Assembly (NCBI RefSeq): GCF_900107595.1
Contig: NZ_FNQF01000004.1
Coordinates: forward strand, 62,001 to 126,000
Source of the DNA: Psychroflexus halocasei
GTDB lineage: Bacteria > Bacteroidota > Bacteroidia > Flavobacteriales > Flavobacteriaceae
Reading direction: 5' to 3'
Length of the DNA stretch: 64,000 nt
Shown: positions 9,476 through 17,859 of the stretch, piece by piece
How the letters are laid out: every line of letters begins with the position of its first letter
Position numbering within the stretch: position 1 is the stretch's first letter
Position numbers and translations under genes: made by a program
Notes under the pieces: generated by a model
Seen by the model: the letters and a program-made list of their open reading frames with translations, nothing else
The model's database searches: none
What the model was told of the DNA's origin: nothing

Positions 9476-10975
9476 CTATGTCATAAACATTTCGTTGATT
9501 TTGACACGCAATTTACGCGTGTAATCTTCATATAACCAATCTCTGTAGTTCTTAGTATTGTTGATAATGCAACGTGAATATTTCTTGATTCGATCTTTGA
9601 TATCGCCCTTTAATTCTCTTGCCAAAATTCTTGCATCAAAAACATCTTCAGAGTTTTCAATACACATTTGAGCATGTTGAGCAATCGATTCTTCTAAAAC
9701 CAATTTTGATTTTTGACCATTATTAACTGCTTCGTGATATTTTGTATGAACATCAAATGAAATATCCTCAGAGTTTTTAAACATTTCTCTGACATCATCT
9801 GGCATCTGATATGTAAAACTACTTTCGATTTCTTCATCAGAAATCATATTTTCTAAGAAGTAATCAGGGTTTTCAAAAATCAATTGCCAATCGACAGGTG
9901 AATCCCAAGGGCCAAAACGCGCAATATTGTTACCTAAATCAATAACGTTAAAGTAATCTTTATTAGGCAGTTTTCTTGAGCCTCTACCAATCATCTGATA
10001 GTAAAGAGTCAATGATTTTGTTGCACGATTTAGAATAATATTTTCAACAGTTGGTTCGTCAAAACCAGTCGTTAAAATACTTACCGACGTTAATATCGCA
10101 TCTGGTTTTTCTTTAAACCATTTTAATATTTCTCTTCTTTCTCTCTTATTGTGTGTGTTATCAAGGTGTTTTACCTCATAACCTGCATCTTTAAAAGTTT
10201 GGTAAACGTACCAAGATGTGTTGATTCCATTATTAAAAATCAAAGTCTTTTTCCCTTTACATCTCTCCTCGTAAGCTTGCAATAATTTTTCCTGCATGTC
10301 CAGGTTAGTATAGAGATCTTCAGAGGATTTTACGGTATAATCACCCGTCATTCCAACTTGTAAAGTTCCTAAACCTACATCATAAGCAAACATATTTGCC
10401 TTTGCTAAAAAACCTTTATCAATCAATGATGTAATTGAATTACCAACGATTAATTCACGATAATTACGATGCATTGGCAGTTTAATATTCGAACTCAAAG
10501 GAGTCGCAGTCACACCAAGAATAAATGCCTTTTCAAGATATTTAAAAAGCTTTGTAAATGAGTTATAATGCGCTTCATCAATAATGGCTAAACCAATATT
10601 TTTCATGTTCACCTTGTCCTCGTTGATACGATTATTCAAGGTTTCAACCATGGCAACAAAACACATATATTCGTTATCATCAGAGATTTCTTTAACCTTA
10701 CTATTGATGATTTTGTTTCGTACACCAAAACCATTCAGCATATTTGAAGTTTGTTTACACAACTCAATTCTGTGCGTAAGAACAACCACCTTTTTGCCAG
10801 TTTTTTCTATGTATCGTCTTACGATTTCAGAAAAAACAACAGTTTTACCTCCACCAGTTGGAAGTTGGTAAAGTAAATTATAGTTATCAGGAGCATTTTC
10901 AAACTTATCAAAGATTTTCTTTAAATCTGCTTCTTGGTAATCATAGAGTTCTTTTTCAGCAATTTTATCAGCCAT
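9476..10975 (-). CDS. DEAD/DEAH-box superfamily 2 helicase
   Basis: A 499-residue ATP-dependent nucleic-acid translocase. Visible motifs are Walker A LPTGGGKT (38-45), motif II DEAH (133-136), motif III-like GVTATP (about 155), and motif VI QMIGRGSR (about 330). It consists of two RecA-like domains and a short C-terminal extension with no nuclease, methylase or recognition domain, so it is not a restriction subunit as it stands. Such stand-alone ResIII-type helicases are common in Flavobacteriia; role unknown. An 18-base perfect palindrome sits at the -33 region of its promoter. Confidence 0.88.
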   Translation of the reverse strand: MADKIAEKELYDYQEADLKKIFDKFENAPDNYNLLYQLPTGGGKTVVFSEIVRRYIEKTGKKVVVLTHRIELCKQTSNMLNGFGVRNKIINSKVKEISDDNEYMCFVAMVETLNNRINEDKVNMKNIGLAIIDEAHYNSFTKLFKYLEKAFILGVTATPLSSNIKLPMHRNYRELIVGNSITSLIDKGFLAKANMFAYDVGLGTLQVGMTGDYTVKSSEDLYTNLDMQEKLLQAYEERCKGKKTLIFNNGINTSWYVYQTFKDAGYEVKHLDNTHNKRERREILKWFKEKPDAILTSVSILTTGFDEPTVENIILNRATKSLTLYYQMIGRGSRKLPNKDYFNVIDLGNNIARFGPWDSPVDWQLIFENPDYFLENMISDEEIESSFTYQMPDDVREMFKNSEDISFDVHTKYHEAVNNGQKSKLVLEESIAQHAQMCIENSEDVFDARILARELKGDIKDRIKKYSRCIINNTKNYRDWLYEDYTRKLRVKINEMFMT

Positions 10976-11016
10976 ATTATTTGCGAAATGTATTAATTTT
11001 TAAGTTTTAAGATTTG

Positions 11017-11024
11017 CAAAAATA
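11017..11024 (-). promoter_or_regulatory. putative -7 element of the helicase gene
   Basis: TATTTTTG on the minus strand, 42 bases before the helicase ATG. No TTG at -33; that position is occupied by the palindrome at 11041-11058. Confidence 0.5.
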
Positions 11025-11040
11025 AGCAGAAATAAAGCTA

Positions 11041-11058
11041 ACCTAAAATGTTTTAGGT
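11041..11058. promoter_or_regulatory. operator-like perfect palindrome
   Basis: ACCTAAAATGTTTTAGGT: two perfect 8-base arms around TG. Its near edge is 17 bases upstream of the helicase -7 element, so it covers the -33 region. Likely a binding site for a dimeric regulator; the regulator is unknown. Confidence 0.5.
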
Positions 11059-11244
11059 GTTAATCCCTGAAAAAGCCCATAATTAACATCCTTTCAATAA
11101 TTCATTTTTAATAATTCATAAAATGATTTAAATTTTTGAGTATTCTACACCACTTCATTCGAGACCTGTATCTTGAAATATTTAATTCATGTAAAAAAAA
11201 TCAAAAATCTTTGTTCGAAAGCTTCAACTTGTCAGTCTAAAATT

Positions 11245-11252
11245 TATTTTTG
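11245..11252 (+). promoter_or_regulatory. putative -7 element of the 11280-12380 operon
   Basis: TATTTTTG lies 27 bases before the TTG start at 11280. The nearest upstream TTG is only 13 bases away, so the -33 element is weak or absent. Confidence 0.45.
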
Positions 11253-11279
11253 TAAAAAAATCAGACTAAATACATAACA

Positions 11280-11657
11280 TTGGAAAATAAAAAAGCATTA
11301 AAACTCATTGATCAGATCATAAAGGAAACTCAAGAAGCTAATATCATTACTGATACGACAATCGACCAACTTAAAGAGTTGAGACCTTTTGCTGTTGATG
11401 AAAAGCTTCCTGTCGTTGCAAAGTCTATCCGCTTAGCATATGAACATATAGAAGAATATGAGGTTTTCATTATTCCTATTCCACAAGACGAACCTTTAGA
11501 AACAGAAGAAGATGCTGATGAAACTGAAGAAGATGATGCAATCACAGGTGTTGAAAGCTTTGTTTACTTTATGAATTTGATTAAAAATCAACATAAAAAA
11601 GTCAACGAAGACGAATTGAGAGAATATAACGAAAAATTTGAGGCTTTCGCCGAATAA
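11280..11657 (+). CDS. conserved acidic hypothetical protein upstream of yebC
   Basis: A 125-residue protein of unknown function. It is helical and acidic, with a run of Glu/Asp at about residues 72-88 (ETEEDADETEEDD). No signal peptide or membrane segment. The start is a TTG because the only in-frame ATG is near the C-terminus. It ends 6 bases before yebC and shares its promoter, so the two are co-transcribed. I do not recognise a domain. Confidence 0.7.
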   Translation: MENKKALKLIDQIIKETQEANIITDTTIDQLKELRPFAVDEKLPVVAKSIRLAYEHIEEYEVFIIPIPQDEPLETEEDADETEEDDAITGVESFVYFMNLIKNQHKKVNEDELREYNEKFEAFAE

Positions 11658-11663
11658 CAGATT

Positions 11664-12380
11664 ATGGGGAGAGCATTTGAGTTTAGAAAAGAGAGAAAAA
11701 TGAAGCGCTGGTCTGCTATGGCCAAAACTTTTACGCGCTTAGGAAAAGATATTGTCATGGCTGTTAAAGATGGCGGTCCTGATCCTGAAGCAAACTCTAA
11801 ACTGCGTGCTGTCATACAAAACTGTAAGACTGCCAATATGCCCAAAGACAATATCGAAAGAGCGATTAAACGCGCTTCTGATAAAAGTCTGGGTGACTAC
11901 AAAAATGTTCTTTTTGAAGGCTATGCACCGCATGGTATCGCTGTTTTGGTTGAAACTGCGACCGATAACAATAATCGAACTGTAGCAAATGTACGCTCTT
12001 ATTTTAATAAATGTGATGGTAATTTAGGTACATCTGGTTCTGTTGAGTTTATGTTTGACCATATCTGTAATTTCATTATCAAAAATGAAAATATAGACAA
12101 GGATGAGTTAGAATTAGAACTCATCGATTTTGGTGCTGAAGAATTATTTGAAGATGAAGATGGCATTCACATCGACGCTCCTTTTGAAAGTTTTGGAAGT
12201 TTACAAAAAGAACTCGAAAGCAGAAACTACGAAATTTCATCTTCTGGTTTTGAGAGAGTGCCGCAAGTCACTAAAAAATTAACAGAAGAACAAGAAGTTG
12301 AAGTTCAAAAACTTTTGGATTTGCTTGACGATGATGATGATGTTCAAAATGTATATCACACCTTGGATAGTTCTAATTAA
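11664..12380 (+). CDS. YebC/PmpR family protein (ribosome-rescue/translation factor or transcription regulator)
   Basis: A 238-residue full-length member of the YebC/TACO1 family. It opens with MGRAFEFRKERKMKRWSAMA, a diverged form of the usual AGHSKWANIKHRK opening, and carries the family phrases GGPDPEANSKLRAVI, NMPKDNIERAIKRA, EGYAPHGIAVLVE and NNRTVANVRSYFNKCDGNLG. The family has been described both as DNA-binding regulators and, more recently, as translation factors relieving stalling at prolines; the sequence does not decide between them. The C-terminus ends in LLDLLDDDDDVQNVYH as in the family, with a slightly longer Asp run. Confidence 0.93.
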   Translation: MGRAFEFRKERKMKRWSAMAKTFTRLGKDIVMAVKDGGPDPEANSKLRAVIQNCKTANMPKDNIERAIKRASDKSLGDYKNVLFEGYAPHGIAVLVETATDNNNRTVANVRSYFNKCDGNLGTSGSVEFMFDHICNFIIKNENIDKDELELELIDFGAEELFEDEDGIHIDAPFESFGSLQKELESRNYEISSSGFERVPQVTKKLTEEQEVEVQKLLDLLDDDDDVQNVYHTLDSSN

Positions 12381-12407
12381 TTAGACCAAAACTAAGCTTA
12401 AAAACAC

Positions 12408-12444
12408 AAAAAAGCTTGTTAGCAATGACTAACAAGCTTTTTTT
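12408..12444. terminator. bidirectional rho-independent terminator
   Basis: AAAAAAGCTTGTTAG and its exact complement flank a 6-base loop between yebC and the convergent Lrp/AsnC gene. Confidence 0.9.
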
Positions 12445-12468
12445 ATATTAAAATCTAAAACTTAAAGT

Positions 12469-12948
12469 TTACATTTCTTCAAAAATAGATTTCATTAATC
12501 TCGTTTTGTCATTTAAGCTTTCTTCTAAAGAAATCATCGTCTCAGTTCGGCTCACACCATCGATATCATCAATTTTAAAAATGACATTTTTAGCATGTTC
12601 AGTGTTTTTTGCTCTAATTTTCACAAAAAGGTTAAACTTGCCAGTTGTCACGTGAGCAACAGTAATATTTGGAATATCCTCTAACCTATTTAACACGAAC
12701 TGGGTTTGTGATGTTTTTTCTAAAAAAATACCAACGTAAGCGATGAAATTGTAACCCAATGAGTTATAATTTAATGTCAATGAAGAACCTTGAATGATCT
12801 TAGCTTCTTCCATTTTCCTAACTCTAACGTGAACAGTTCCAGCCGAAATGTTTAATTTCTTAGCGATGTCAGTAAATGGTGTTCTCGTGTTTTCGATTAA
12901 CATATTGAGTATCTGATGATCAATATCGTCTAATTTGAATTTTGCCAT
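12469..12948 (-). CDS. Lrp/AsnC family transcriptional regulator
   Basis: A 159-residue protein with an N-terminal winged helix-turn-helix (LDDIDHQILNMLIENTRTPF, then ISAGTVHVRVRKMEEAKII) and a C-terminal RAM/AsnC ligand-binding domain (YVGIFLEK..., HVTTGKFNLFVKIRAKN...). Members sense amino acids and control their metabolism. The target and ligand are unknown; serA/serC, ald and the his operon lie in the same window but at a distance. Monocistronic. Confidence 0.92.
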   Translation of the reverse strand: MAKFKLDDIDHQILNMLIENTRTPFTDIAKKLNISAGTVHVRVRKMEEAKIIQGSSLTLNYNSLGYNFIAYVGIFLEKTSQTQFVLNRLEDIPNITVAHVTTGKFNLFVKIRAKNTEHAKNVIFKIDDIDGVSRTETMISLEESLNDKTRLMKSIFEEM

Positions 12949-12989
12949 TTATAAATTGTATTATATTTATTTTTAAAAAGAATTGACTG

Positions 12990-12997
12990 CAAAATTA
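12990..12997 (-). promoter_or_regulatory. putative -7 element of the Lrp/AsnC gene
   Basis: TAATTTTG on the minus strand 41 bases before the ATG. Confidence 0.5.
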
Positions 12998-13031
12998 ATT
13001 ATTAAAAGCAAATTATACGTTAAAAAAATCA

Positions 13032-14204
13032 TTAAATTTCAAATTTCACTACGAAAACGTTTGCGTTAATTGTTAAGGATTTCACAATTGCTTGTAACTC
13101 AATTTTTTCTGAATTTATCTGAATATCTTCTAATTCAGCATCCATAGTTTGATGTCCAAAAATATGATCTAGGTTTCCTATTTGATCGATATAAGGCTCA
13201 AATATAAGAGTCGATTTTTCTGATAGAATCTCGCGATATCTAATAGATATGTCTAAAGTTTCTGTTTCTGACACCGAATAATTTTTAATCAATAAATCAG
13301 TGTAGTTTTTTGAGTTTTCAGGAATTGAATGATAGTATATGTCTGAATTTTCTGATGTTTGAAAATCCTTCAACTCAATCAATGCGCGAATTAAACCAAT
13401 AAAACACAACTTTCGCGTTTTTTCTCTTGCATAATCATTCCCTGTATGACCTGCTTCAACTAAAACAGTTGGTAAAGCTCTGGCATGCAGGTTGTCACCA
13501 AAGCAATTGATATTAAAAGCGTCATCATACCTTCCAATTTGTTCTGGAATAAATTTTTGCAGTACTTGATGCATAGAATTAATCACATGCATTGATTTTA
13601 AACGCGTTTCATTAAGTGATCTATCTTTACGATAAGAAGCTGATAGAAAAGAAAGTTGTGCAGCTTGAGATTCTTCAGCTTCAAAAATACTACGCTGATC
13701 ATGCATATTAAAGCAAAAATCTGGTTTAAAATCGTCGATAATGCGCATTAATAATTTTGTTTCTGGCTGGCTTTGATCTTTTGCATCTCTGTTTAAATCA
13801 ACTTGATTTGCATTTGTTCGTGTCCATGCAAAACTACCATCAGGATTAAGAACTGGAATAATTTTAATCCTTAAATGATTTAAAAGATCAGCTTCATCAG
13901 AATTTTTAAATTTTGAACTCAAAAAATAGTAGATCAAATCATAAACAGCTTTTGTTGTTGTCGATTCGTTACCATGCATTTGTGACCATATCAAAATTTT
14001 GAATGAACCTTGACCAAATTCAAAAGAAGAAATAACACGATCTAAAACAGAATTACCTTCATTAACAATTTGATGCTGATGTGAAATCTGATGATTTAAT
14101 TTATTGATTAATGGTTCAGATAAATATCTCACAGCTCCAATTGGAGATTTAATATCTGAATAATCTTTGTAAAGTTCTTGATATAAATTAAGCTCTTCTT
14201 CCAT
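13032..14204 (-). CDS. M14 family zinc carboxypeptidase
   Basis: About 390 residues. Zinc-site motif HGNES (His and Glu ligands, in WSQMHGNESTTTKAV) and the later His ligand in FNMHDQRSIFE are present, with NPDGSFAWTRTNANQVDLNRD between them as in M14 enzymes, and LVEAGHTGND after. No signal peptide is visible, suggesting a cytoplasmic enzyme of the M14 group common in Bacteroidota. The ATG at 14204 is chosen over the TTG at 14246 because a TACATTTG element ends 5 bases before it. Confidence 0.88.
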   Translation of the reverse strand: MEEELNLYQELYKDYSDIKSPIGAVRYLSEPLINKLNHQISHQHQIVNEGNSVLDRVISSFEFGQGSFKILIWSQMHGNESTTTKAVYDLIYYFLSSKFKNSDEADLLNHLRIKIIPVLNPDGSFAWTRTNANQVDLNRDAKDQSQPETKLLMRIIDDFKPDFCFNMHDQRSIFEAEESQAAQLSFLSASYRKDRSLNETRLKSMHVINSMHQVLQKFIPEQIGRYDDAFNINCFGDNLHARALPTVLVEAGHTGNDYAREKTRKLCFIGLIRALIELKDFQTSENSDIYYHSIPENSKNYTDLLIKNYSVSETETLDISIRYREILSEKSTLIFEPYIDQIGNLDHIFGHQTMDAELEDIQINSEKIELQAIVKSLTINANVFVVKFEI

Positions 14205-14209
14205 GTTTA

Positions 14210-14236
14210 CAAATGTAAAAAAGTATTTGTTTACAA
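14210..14236 (-). promoter_or_regulatory. putative promoter giving an almost leaderless M14 peptidase mRNA
   Basis: TACATTTG (14217-14210, minus strand) with TTG at 14236-14234, spacer 16. The -7 element is only 5 bases from the ATG, so the transcript would begin at or next to the start codon. Confidence 0.5.
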
Positions 14237-14428
14237 CTTTAAACAAGAAAAGACACTCAACTTTTTACAATTGTAACCGCTTTTCATTAGCAAACCTCAA
14301 GTAAAGTTACATTTGCAACCTTCAGGAATCATGATTTATATAAATTATATTATTTGCTTAACTATCAATAAGTTAACTCACACTATATAAACTTTAAGTT
14401 TAAACAAAATAAGCTCTTGAAAGCCGTT

Positions 14429-14458
14429 TTGATGATAGGTTTTAATTGTTTACTTTTG
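14429..14458 (+). promoter_or_regulatory. putative promoter of the XRE regulator gene
   Basis: TTG (14429-14431), 19-base spacer, TACTTTTG (14451-14458): a full Bacteroidota promoter. It places transcription start after the earlier in-frame start codons and so supports ATG 14492. Confidence 0.65.
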
Positions 14459-14491
14459 TGTGGTTACAATATTATACAAACATATTTTACA

Positions 14492-14893
14492 ATGATAAAC
14501 AGTGAAGCCTTTGCTAAACGTCTAGAAGAAATTTTGAAATATTACGATTTATCAGCTTCTTCTTTCGCTGAAAAAATTGATGTTGGTCGTGCTTCTATTT
14601 CTCATATCCTATCAGGTCGAAATAAACCTAGCCTAGATTTTGTTATGAAGATTGTAAAGGAATTTTCTGAAGTAGAATTGTATTGGTTGATCAACGGAAA
14701 AGGTCAATTTCCTAAAAATAACGAAACTACGCCTCCATCAAAAAAAACTCAACCAGAAAAAAAATCAAATCAAAATTATAAGATTTCTAATGATCAAAAT
14801 CTTCAATCTGAAAAGCAGTTATCATCTGAAGTTTCTAAAGTTATTGTTTTTTATAAAGATGGTCGTTTTGAAGTATTTGATGAACAAATTTGA
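14492..14893 (+). CDS. XRE-family helix-turn-helix protein
   Basis: About 133 residues. The N-terminal HTH_3 domain reads FAKRLEEILKYYDLSASSFA, then IDVGRASISHILSGRNKPSLD, a classic Cro/CI-type fold. A polar Lys/Gln/Ser-rich linker follows (KKTQPEKKSNQN), then a short beta-like tail VSKVIVFYKDGRFEVFDEQ. This architecture is common in Flavobacteriia as a stand-alone regulator; target unknown. TTACAA-type repeats lie in its upstream region and leader. Confidence 0.88.
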   Translation: MINSEAFAKRLEEILKYYDLSASSFAEKIDVGRASISHILSGRNKPSLDFVMKIVKEFSEVELYWLINGKGQFPKNNETTPPSKKTQPEKKSNQNYKISNDQNLQSEKQLSSEVSKVIVFYKDGRFEVFDEQI

Positions 14894-14901
14894 TATTTTT
14901 G
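14894..14901 (+). promoter_or_regulatory. putative -7 element of the small lipoprotein gene
   Basis: TATTTTTG overlapping the end of the XRE gene, 17 bases before the ATG at 14918; a TTG 23 bases upstream could be the -33. Confidence 0.45.
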
Positions 14902-14917
14902 CAGAAAATAAAAATTG

Positions 14918-15292
14918 ATGAGAATTCTTAAATTTCTTTTATTGCCACTTCTTTTTAGCGCTTGCTATTCTTCAGAAAGAGATTGTGAAAAGTTCAGAAC
15001 AGGAACTTTTGAATTTGATGCCTTAATCAATGGTGAAGTCGTGACAACAACTTTTGTCAGAAACGATTCTATTGAAATAGAAACTTACAATGGCAAAACT
15101 GACACAGCATCGATCAGATGGATCAATGATTGCCAGTACATCTTGAAGTCTTTAAATCCTGAAAGTATGGCTGAGAAAAAGCCTATTGAGATGCGTATTC
15201 TCTACTCTGACGGAAATACTTATACATTTCAGTACAATATCGTGGGAGACACCAATACTCAACAAGGTACGGCAACCAAGATTAGTGATTAA
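14918..15292 (+). CDS. small putative lipoprotein next to parC
   Basis: A 124-residue exported protein. Signal peptide MRILKFLLLPLLFSAC with a lipobox-like cysteine (FSAC), followed by a beta-rich domain containing two cysteines besides the anchor (RDCEKF and NDCQYI), possibly disulphide-bonded. Homologues next to topoisomerase genes are, in my recollection, sometimes labelled as DNA topoisomerase IV by position only; nothing in this sequence supports an enzymatic role. Its stop codon overlaps that of the convergent parC. Confidence 0.75.
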   Translation: MRILKFLLLPLLFSACYSSERDCEKFRTGTFEFDALINGEVVTTTFVRNDSIEIETYNGKTDTASIRWINDCQYILKSLNPESMAEKKPIEMRILYSDGNTYTFQYNIVGDTNTQQGTATKISD

Positions 15293-17856
15293 AACAAACT
15301 TGCTTGCGTCTCGTCTGAGTCTGGCTTTTCTTCAATAATCTCCTCCTCAGCTTCCTCATATTCGGGAGCTGGTAAAGATTCAATTAAATCGATTTGTTTG
15401 ACTTTGTCTGTGGTTAATTGATTGCCCTGAGCTTTGATACCTTTCACTGATATGAACTCCTCTAAACTCTCAATTTGATTTGGCTTTCTCTCCTTTCCTT
15501 TAGCTTTAACAAACTCAATTTCTATCTGAGGTTTATAATCCGTACTGACTATCTCTAATTGTGAATCTTGATGTTCTGTAATGATCAATTCATCTTTATC
15601 AGGCTGTTCAATTAAAAAGCGTTTAACATAAAAACGTTCTTTTTCACCTTCCCAATAAACGATTGAGATTGGCTTTTTAGGATTCCATTTTTCTAAAACA
15701 ACAATATCGTTTTCAAAGCGTGTTGTCAATTCAGGAATAATAACTTTTGCAAAACCATTTTGACGAATCACTAATAGTCGATCTTCACCTTTAAAAGCAC
15801 CCAGTAATTCTCCTCTTTCATCAGTATTCAATCTTCTCACAGTATCATCAAACCAAATTTTACGTGGTTTAAGCGTCGAAACGCCTTCTTCTTTGAGTTC
15901 AACTTTTTTAACAGGAAGTTTTGTGACTAAATTACCTTTAACGCCACGTCCTTTAATCGCTAATTCAGAAAAATCAATATCAAACTTTAAGCGTTTAAGA
16001 CCTTTTTTATGTCGCAAGTGAACACTTACAATTTCGGCTTCACCATTTGGATTACATGAAAAATATGAAATTCTCGAACCTGATTTACCACGTGTCATAT
16101 CGTAGGCTTTATCGCGCGTAACGGAAGTAACCGCAAATCGCTTCATAAAACTATGACCGTTTTTGCCATCATTGTAAATCAAGTTATAAATCGTTCTTTT
16201 GTCCTTTCTTTTAAAGATACCAACGTGAATAATGTTTTTACCAATAAAAGTTTTCGTGTCAACCTTTGTCACCATCATTGTTCCACTTTCCGTAAAACAG
16301 ATAATGTCATCAATATCGCTACAATCTGTGACGTATTCGTCTTTTTTCAAGGCAGTTCCTATAAAACCTTCTTTTCTATTGACGTATAATTTTGTATTTC
16401 GAATAACAACTTTTGAAGCTTCAATATCTTCAAAAATGCTAATTTCAGATTGACGTTCTTTTCCTTTTCCGTATTTCTTTTTTAGAGATTTGAAATAATC
16501 AATTGAAAAATCAATAAGATTGTCAAGATTGTTTTTGACTTCTTCAACTTCATCTTCTAAAGCTTCAATTTTTTGTTGGGCTTTATCAAGATCAAATTTC
16601 GAGATTCTCTTGATCTTAATCTCTGTCAGCCTAACGATATCCTCTTCAGTGACTTCTCTTTTAAGATGACCAGTATAAGGCTTCAAGCCTCTGTCAATCG
16701 CCTGAATTACGCCTTTCCATGTTTCTTCTTCTTCAATATCACGATAAATTCTGTTCTCGATAAATATTTTTTCTAGAGAAGAATAGTGCCATTGCGCTTC
16801 TAACTCACCTAATTTGATTTCTAATTCAAGCTTAAGCAAACTTACAGTTCTATCTGTACTAATTCTAAGAAGTTCACTGACACCTAAAAATTGTGGTTTA
16901 TCATCAACAATAACGCAACTCAAAGGAGAAATTGACATTTCGCAATTTGTAAAAGCGTAAAGTGCATCAATTGTTTTATCAGGAGAAATCGACGTTGGGA
17001 TATGAACTAAAATTTCAACTTGAGAAGAAGTATTGTCTTCTATCTTCTTTATTTTAATTTTTCCTTTATCGTTTGCCTTTAGAATGGAATCAATTAAACT
17101 TGATGTATTTGTTCCGTAAGGAATCTCAGAAATGACAAGCGTATTTTTGTCTCGTGCTGAAATTTTTGCACGAACACGAACTTTCCCGCCTCTTAAACCA
17201 TCATTATAGTTTGTCACATCAATGATTCCAGCAGTCGGAAAATCAGGAAATATTTTAAATCTTTTTCCTTTTAAATGCTTAATTGAAGCATCGATCAATT
17301 CATTGAAGTTGTGAGGTAAAATTTTAGTACTTAAACCAACAGCAATACCTTCTGCACCTTGTGCGAGAACCATCGGAAACTTAACAGGTAAATTAATCGG
17401 TTCTTCTTTTCGTCCATCGTAAGATAATTGCCAATCAGTCGTTTTTGGATTAAAAACAACCTCTAGAGCAAATTTTGTTAAACGTGCTTCAATATATCTA
17501 GGTGCTGCAGCACTATCGCCTGTTAGTATATTTCCCCAGTTTCCTTGTGTATCAATCAGCAAATCTTTTTGTCCAATTTGCACCATTGCGTCTGCTATAC
17601 TCGCATCACCATGTGGATGATATTGCATGGTATGACCGACAATATTAGCCACTTTGTTGTATCTGCCATCATCTAAATCCTTCATCGAATGCATGATACG
17701 GCGGTGTACTGGCTTAAAACCATCAACAATAGATGGTACGGCGCGTTCTAAAATAACATAAGAAGCATAATCAAGAAACCAATCTTGATACATGCTATTA
17801 ATTTTTACTGAAACGTCTTTATCATCGTTTTCAGGTATATCCGGAAATTCACTCAT
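15289..17856 (-). CDS. parC: DNA topoisomerase IV subunit A
   Basis: An 855-residue type IIA topoisomerase A subunit that breaks and rejoins DNA to decatenate chromosomes. The active-site tyrosine lies in AAAPRYIEARL, and the winged-helix region is recognisable as FKPVHRRIMHSMKDL and YHPHGDASIADAMV. The C-terminal domain is a degenerate beta-pinwheel lacking an obvious GyrA box, which together with the neighbouring parE favours topoisomerase IV over gyrase. The C-terminal tail is acidic (EYEEAEEEIIEEKPDSDE). It lies 3 bases after a small membrane protein gene. Confidence 0.93.
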   Translation of the reverse strand: MSEFPDIPENDDKDVSVKINSMYQDWFLDYASYVILERAVPSIVDGFKPVHRRIMHSMKDLDDGRYNKVANIVGHTMQYHPHGDASIADAMVQIGQKDLLIDTQGNWGNILTGDSAAAPRYIEARLTKFALEVVFNPKTTDWQLSYDGRKEEPINLPVKFPMVLAQGAEGIAVGLSTKILPHNFNELIDASIKHLKGKRFKIFPDFPTAGIIDVTNYNDGLRGGKVRVRAKISARDKNTLVISEIPYGTNTSSLIDSILKANDKGKIKIKKIEDNTSSQVEILVHIPTSISPDKTIDALYAFTNCEMSISPLSCVIVDDKPQFLGVSELLRISTDRTVSLLKLELEIKLGELEAQWHYSSLEKIFIENRIYRDIEEEETWKGVIQAIDRGLKPYTGHLKREVTEEDIVRLTEIKIKRISKFDLDKAQQKIEALEDEVEEVKNNLDNLIDFSIDYFKSLKKKYGKGKERQSEISIFEDIEASKVVIRNTKLYVNRKEGFIGTALKKDEYVTDCSDIDDIICFTESGTMMVTKVDTKTFIGKNIIHVGIFKRKDKRTIYNLIYNDGKNGHSFMKRFAVTSVTRDKAYDMTRGKSGSRISYFSCNPNGEAEIVSVHLRHKKGLKRLKFDIDFSELAIKGRGVKGNLVTKLPVKKVELKEEGVSTLKPRKIWFDDTVRRLNTDERGELLGAFKGEDRLLVIRQNGFAKVIIPELTTRFENDIVVLEKWNPKKPISIVYWEGEKERFYVKRFLIEQPDKDELIITEHQDSQLEIVSTDYKPQIEIEFVKAKGKERKPNQIESLEEFISVKGIKAQGNQLTTDKVKQIDLIESLPAPEYEEAEEEIIEEKPDSDETQASLF

Positions 17857-17859
17857 AGA

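Larger units (their letters stand above)
10976..11279. other. divergent intergenic region between helicase and yebC operon
   Basis: A 304-base non-coding gap. It holds a minus-strand -7 element (11024-11017), a perfect palindrome (11041-11058), a plus-strand -7 element (11245-11252), and a central AT-rich stretch in which I see no tRNA, ORF or terminator. Confidence 0.7.

Noticed and set aside
9476-10975. Helicase as part of a restriction or phage-defence system
   Set aside because: No nuclease, methylase, specificity subunit or other defence-type gene adjoins it; it stands alone between housekeeping genes.
10976-11279. Small RNA or tRNA in the longest non-coding gap
   Set aside because: No cloverleaf or terminator-ended hairpin was seen; only promoter elements and one palindrome.
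11510-11545. Acidic Glu/Asp repeat as a possible tandem repeat tract
   Set aside because: Codons vary and there is no regular period; ordinary low-complexity acidic linker.
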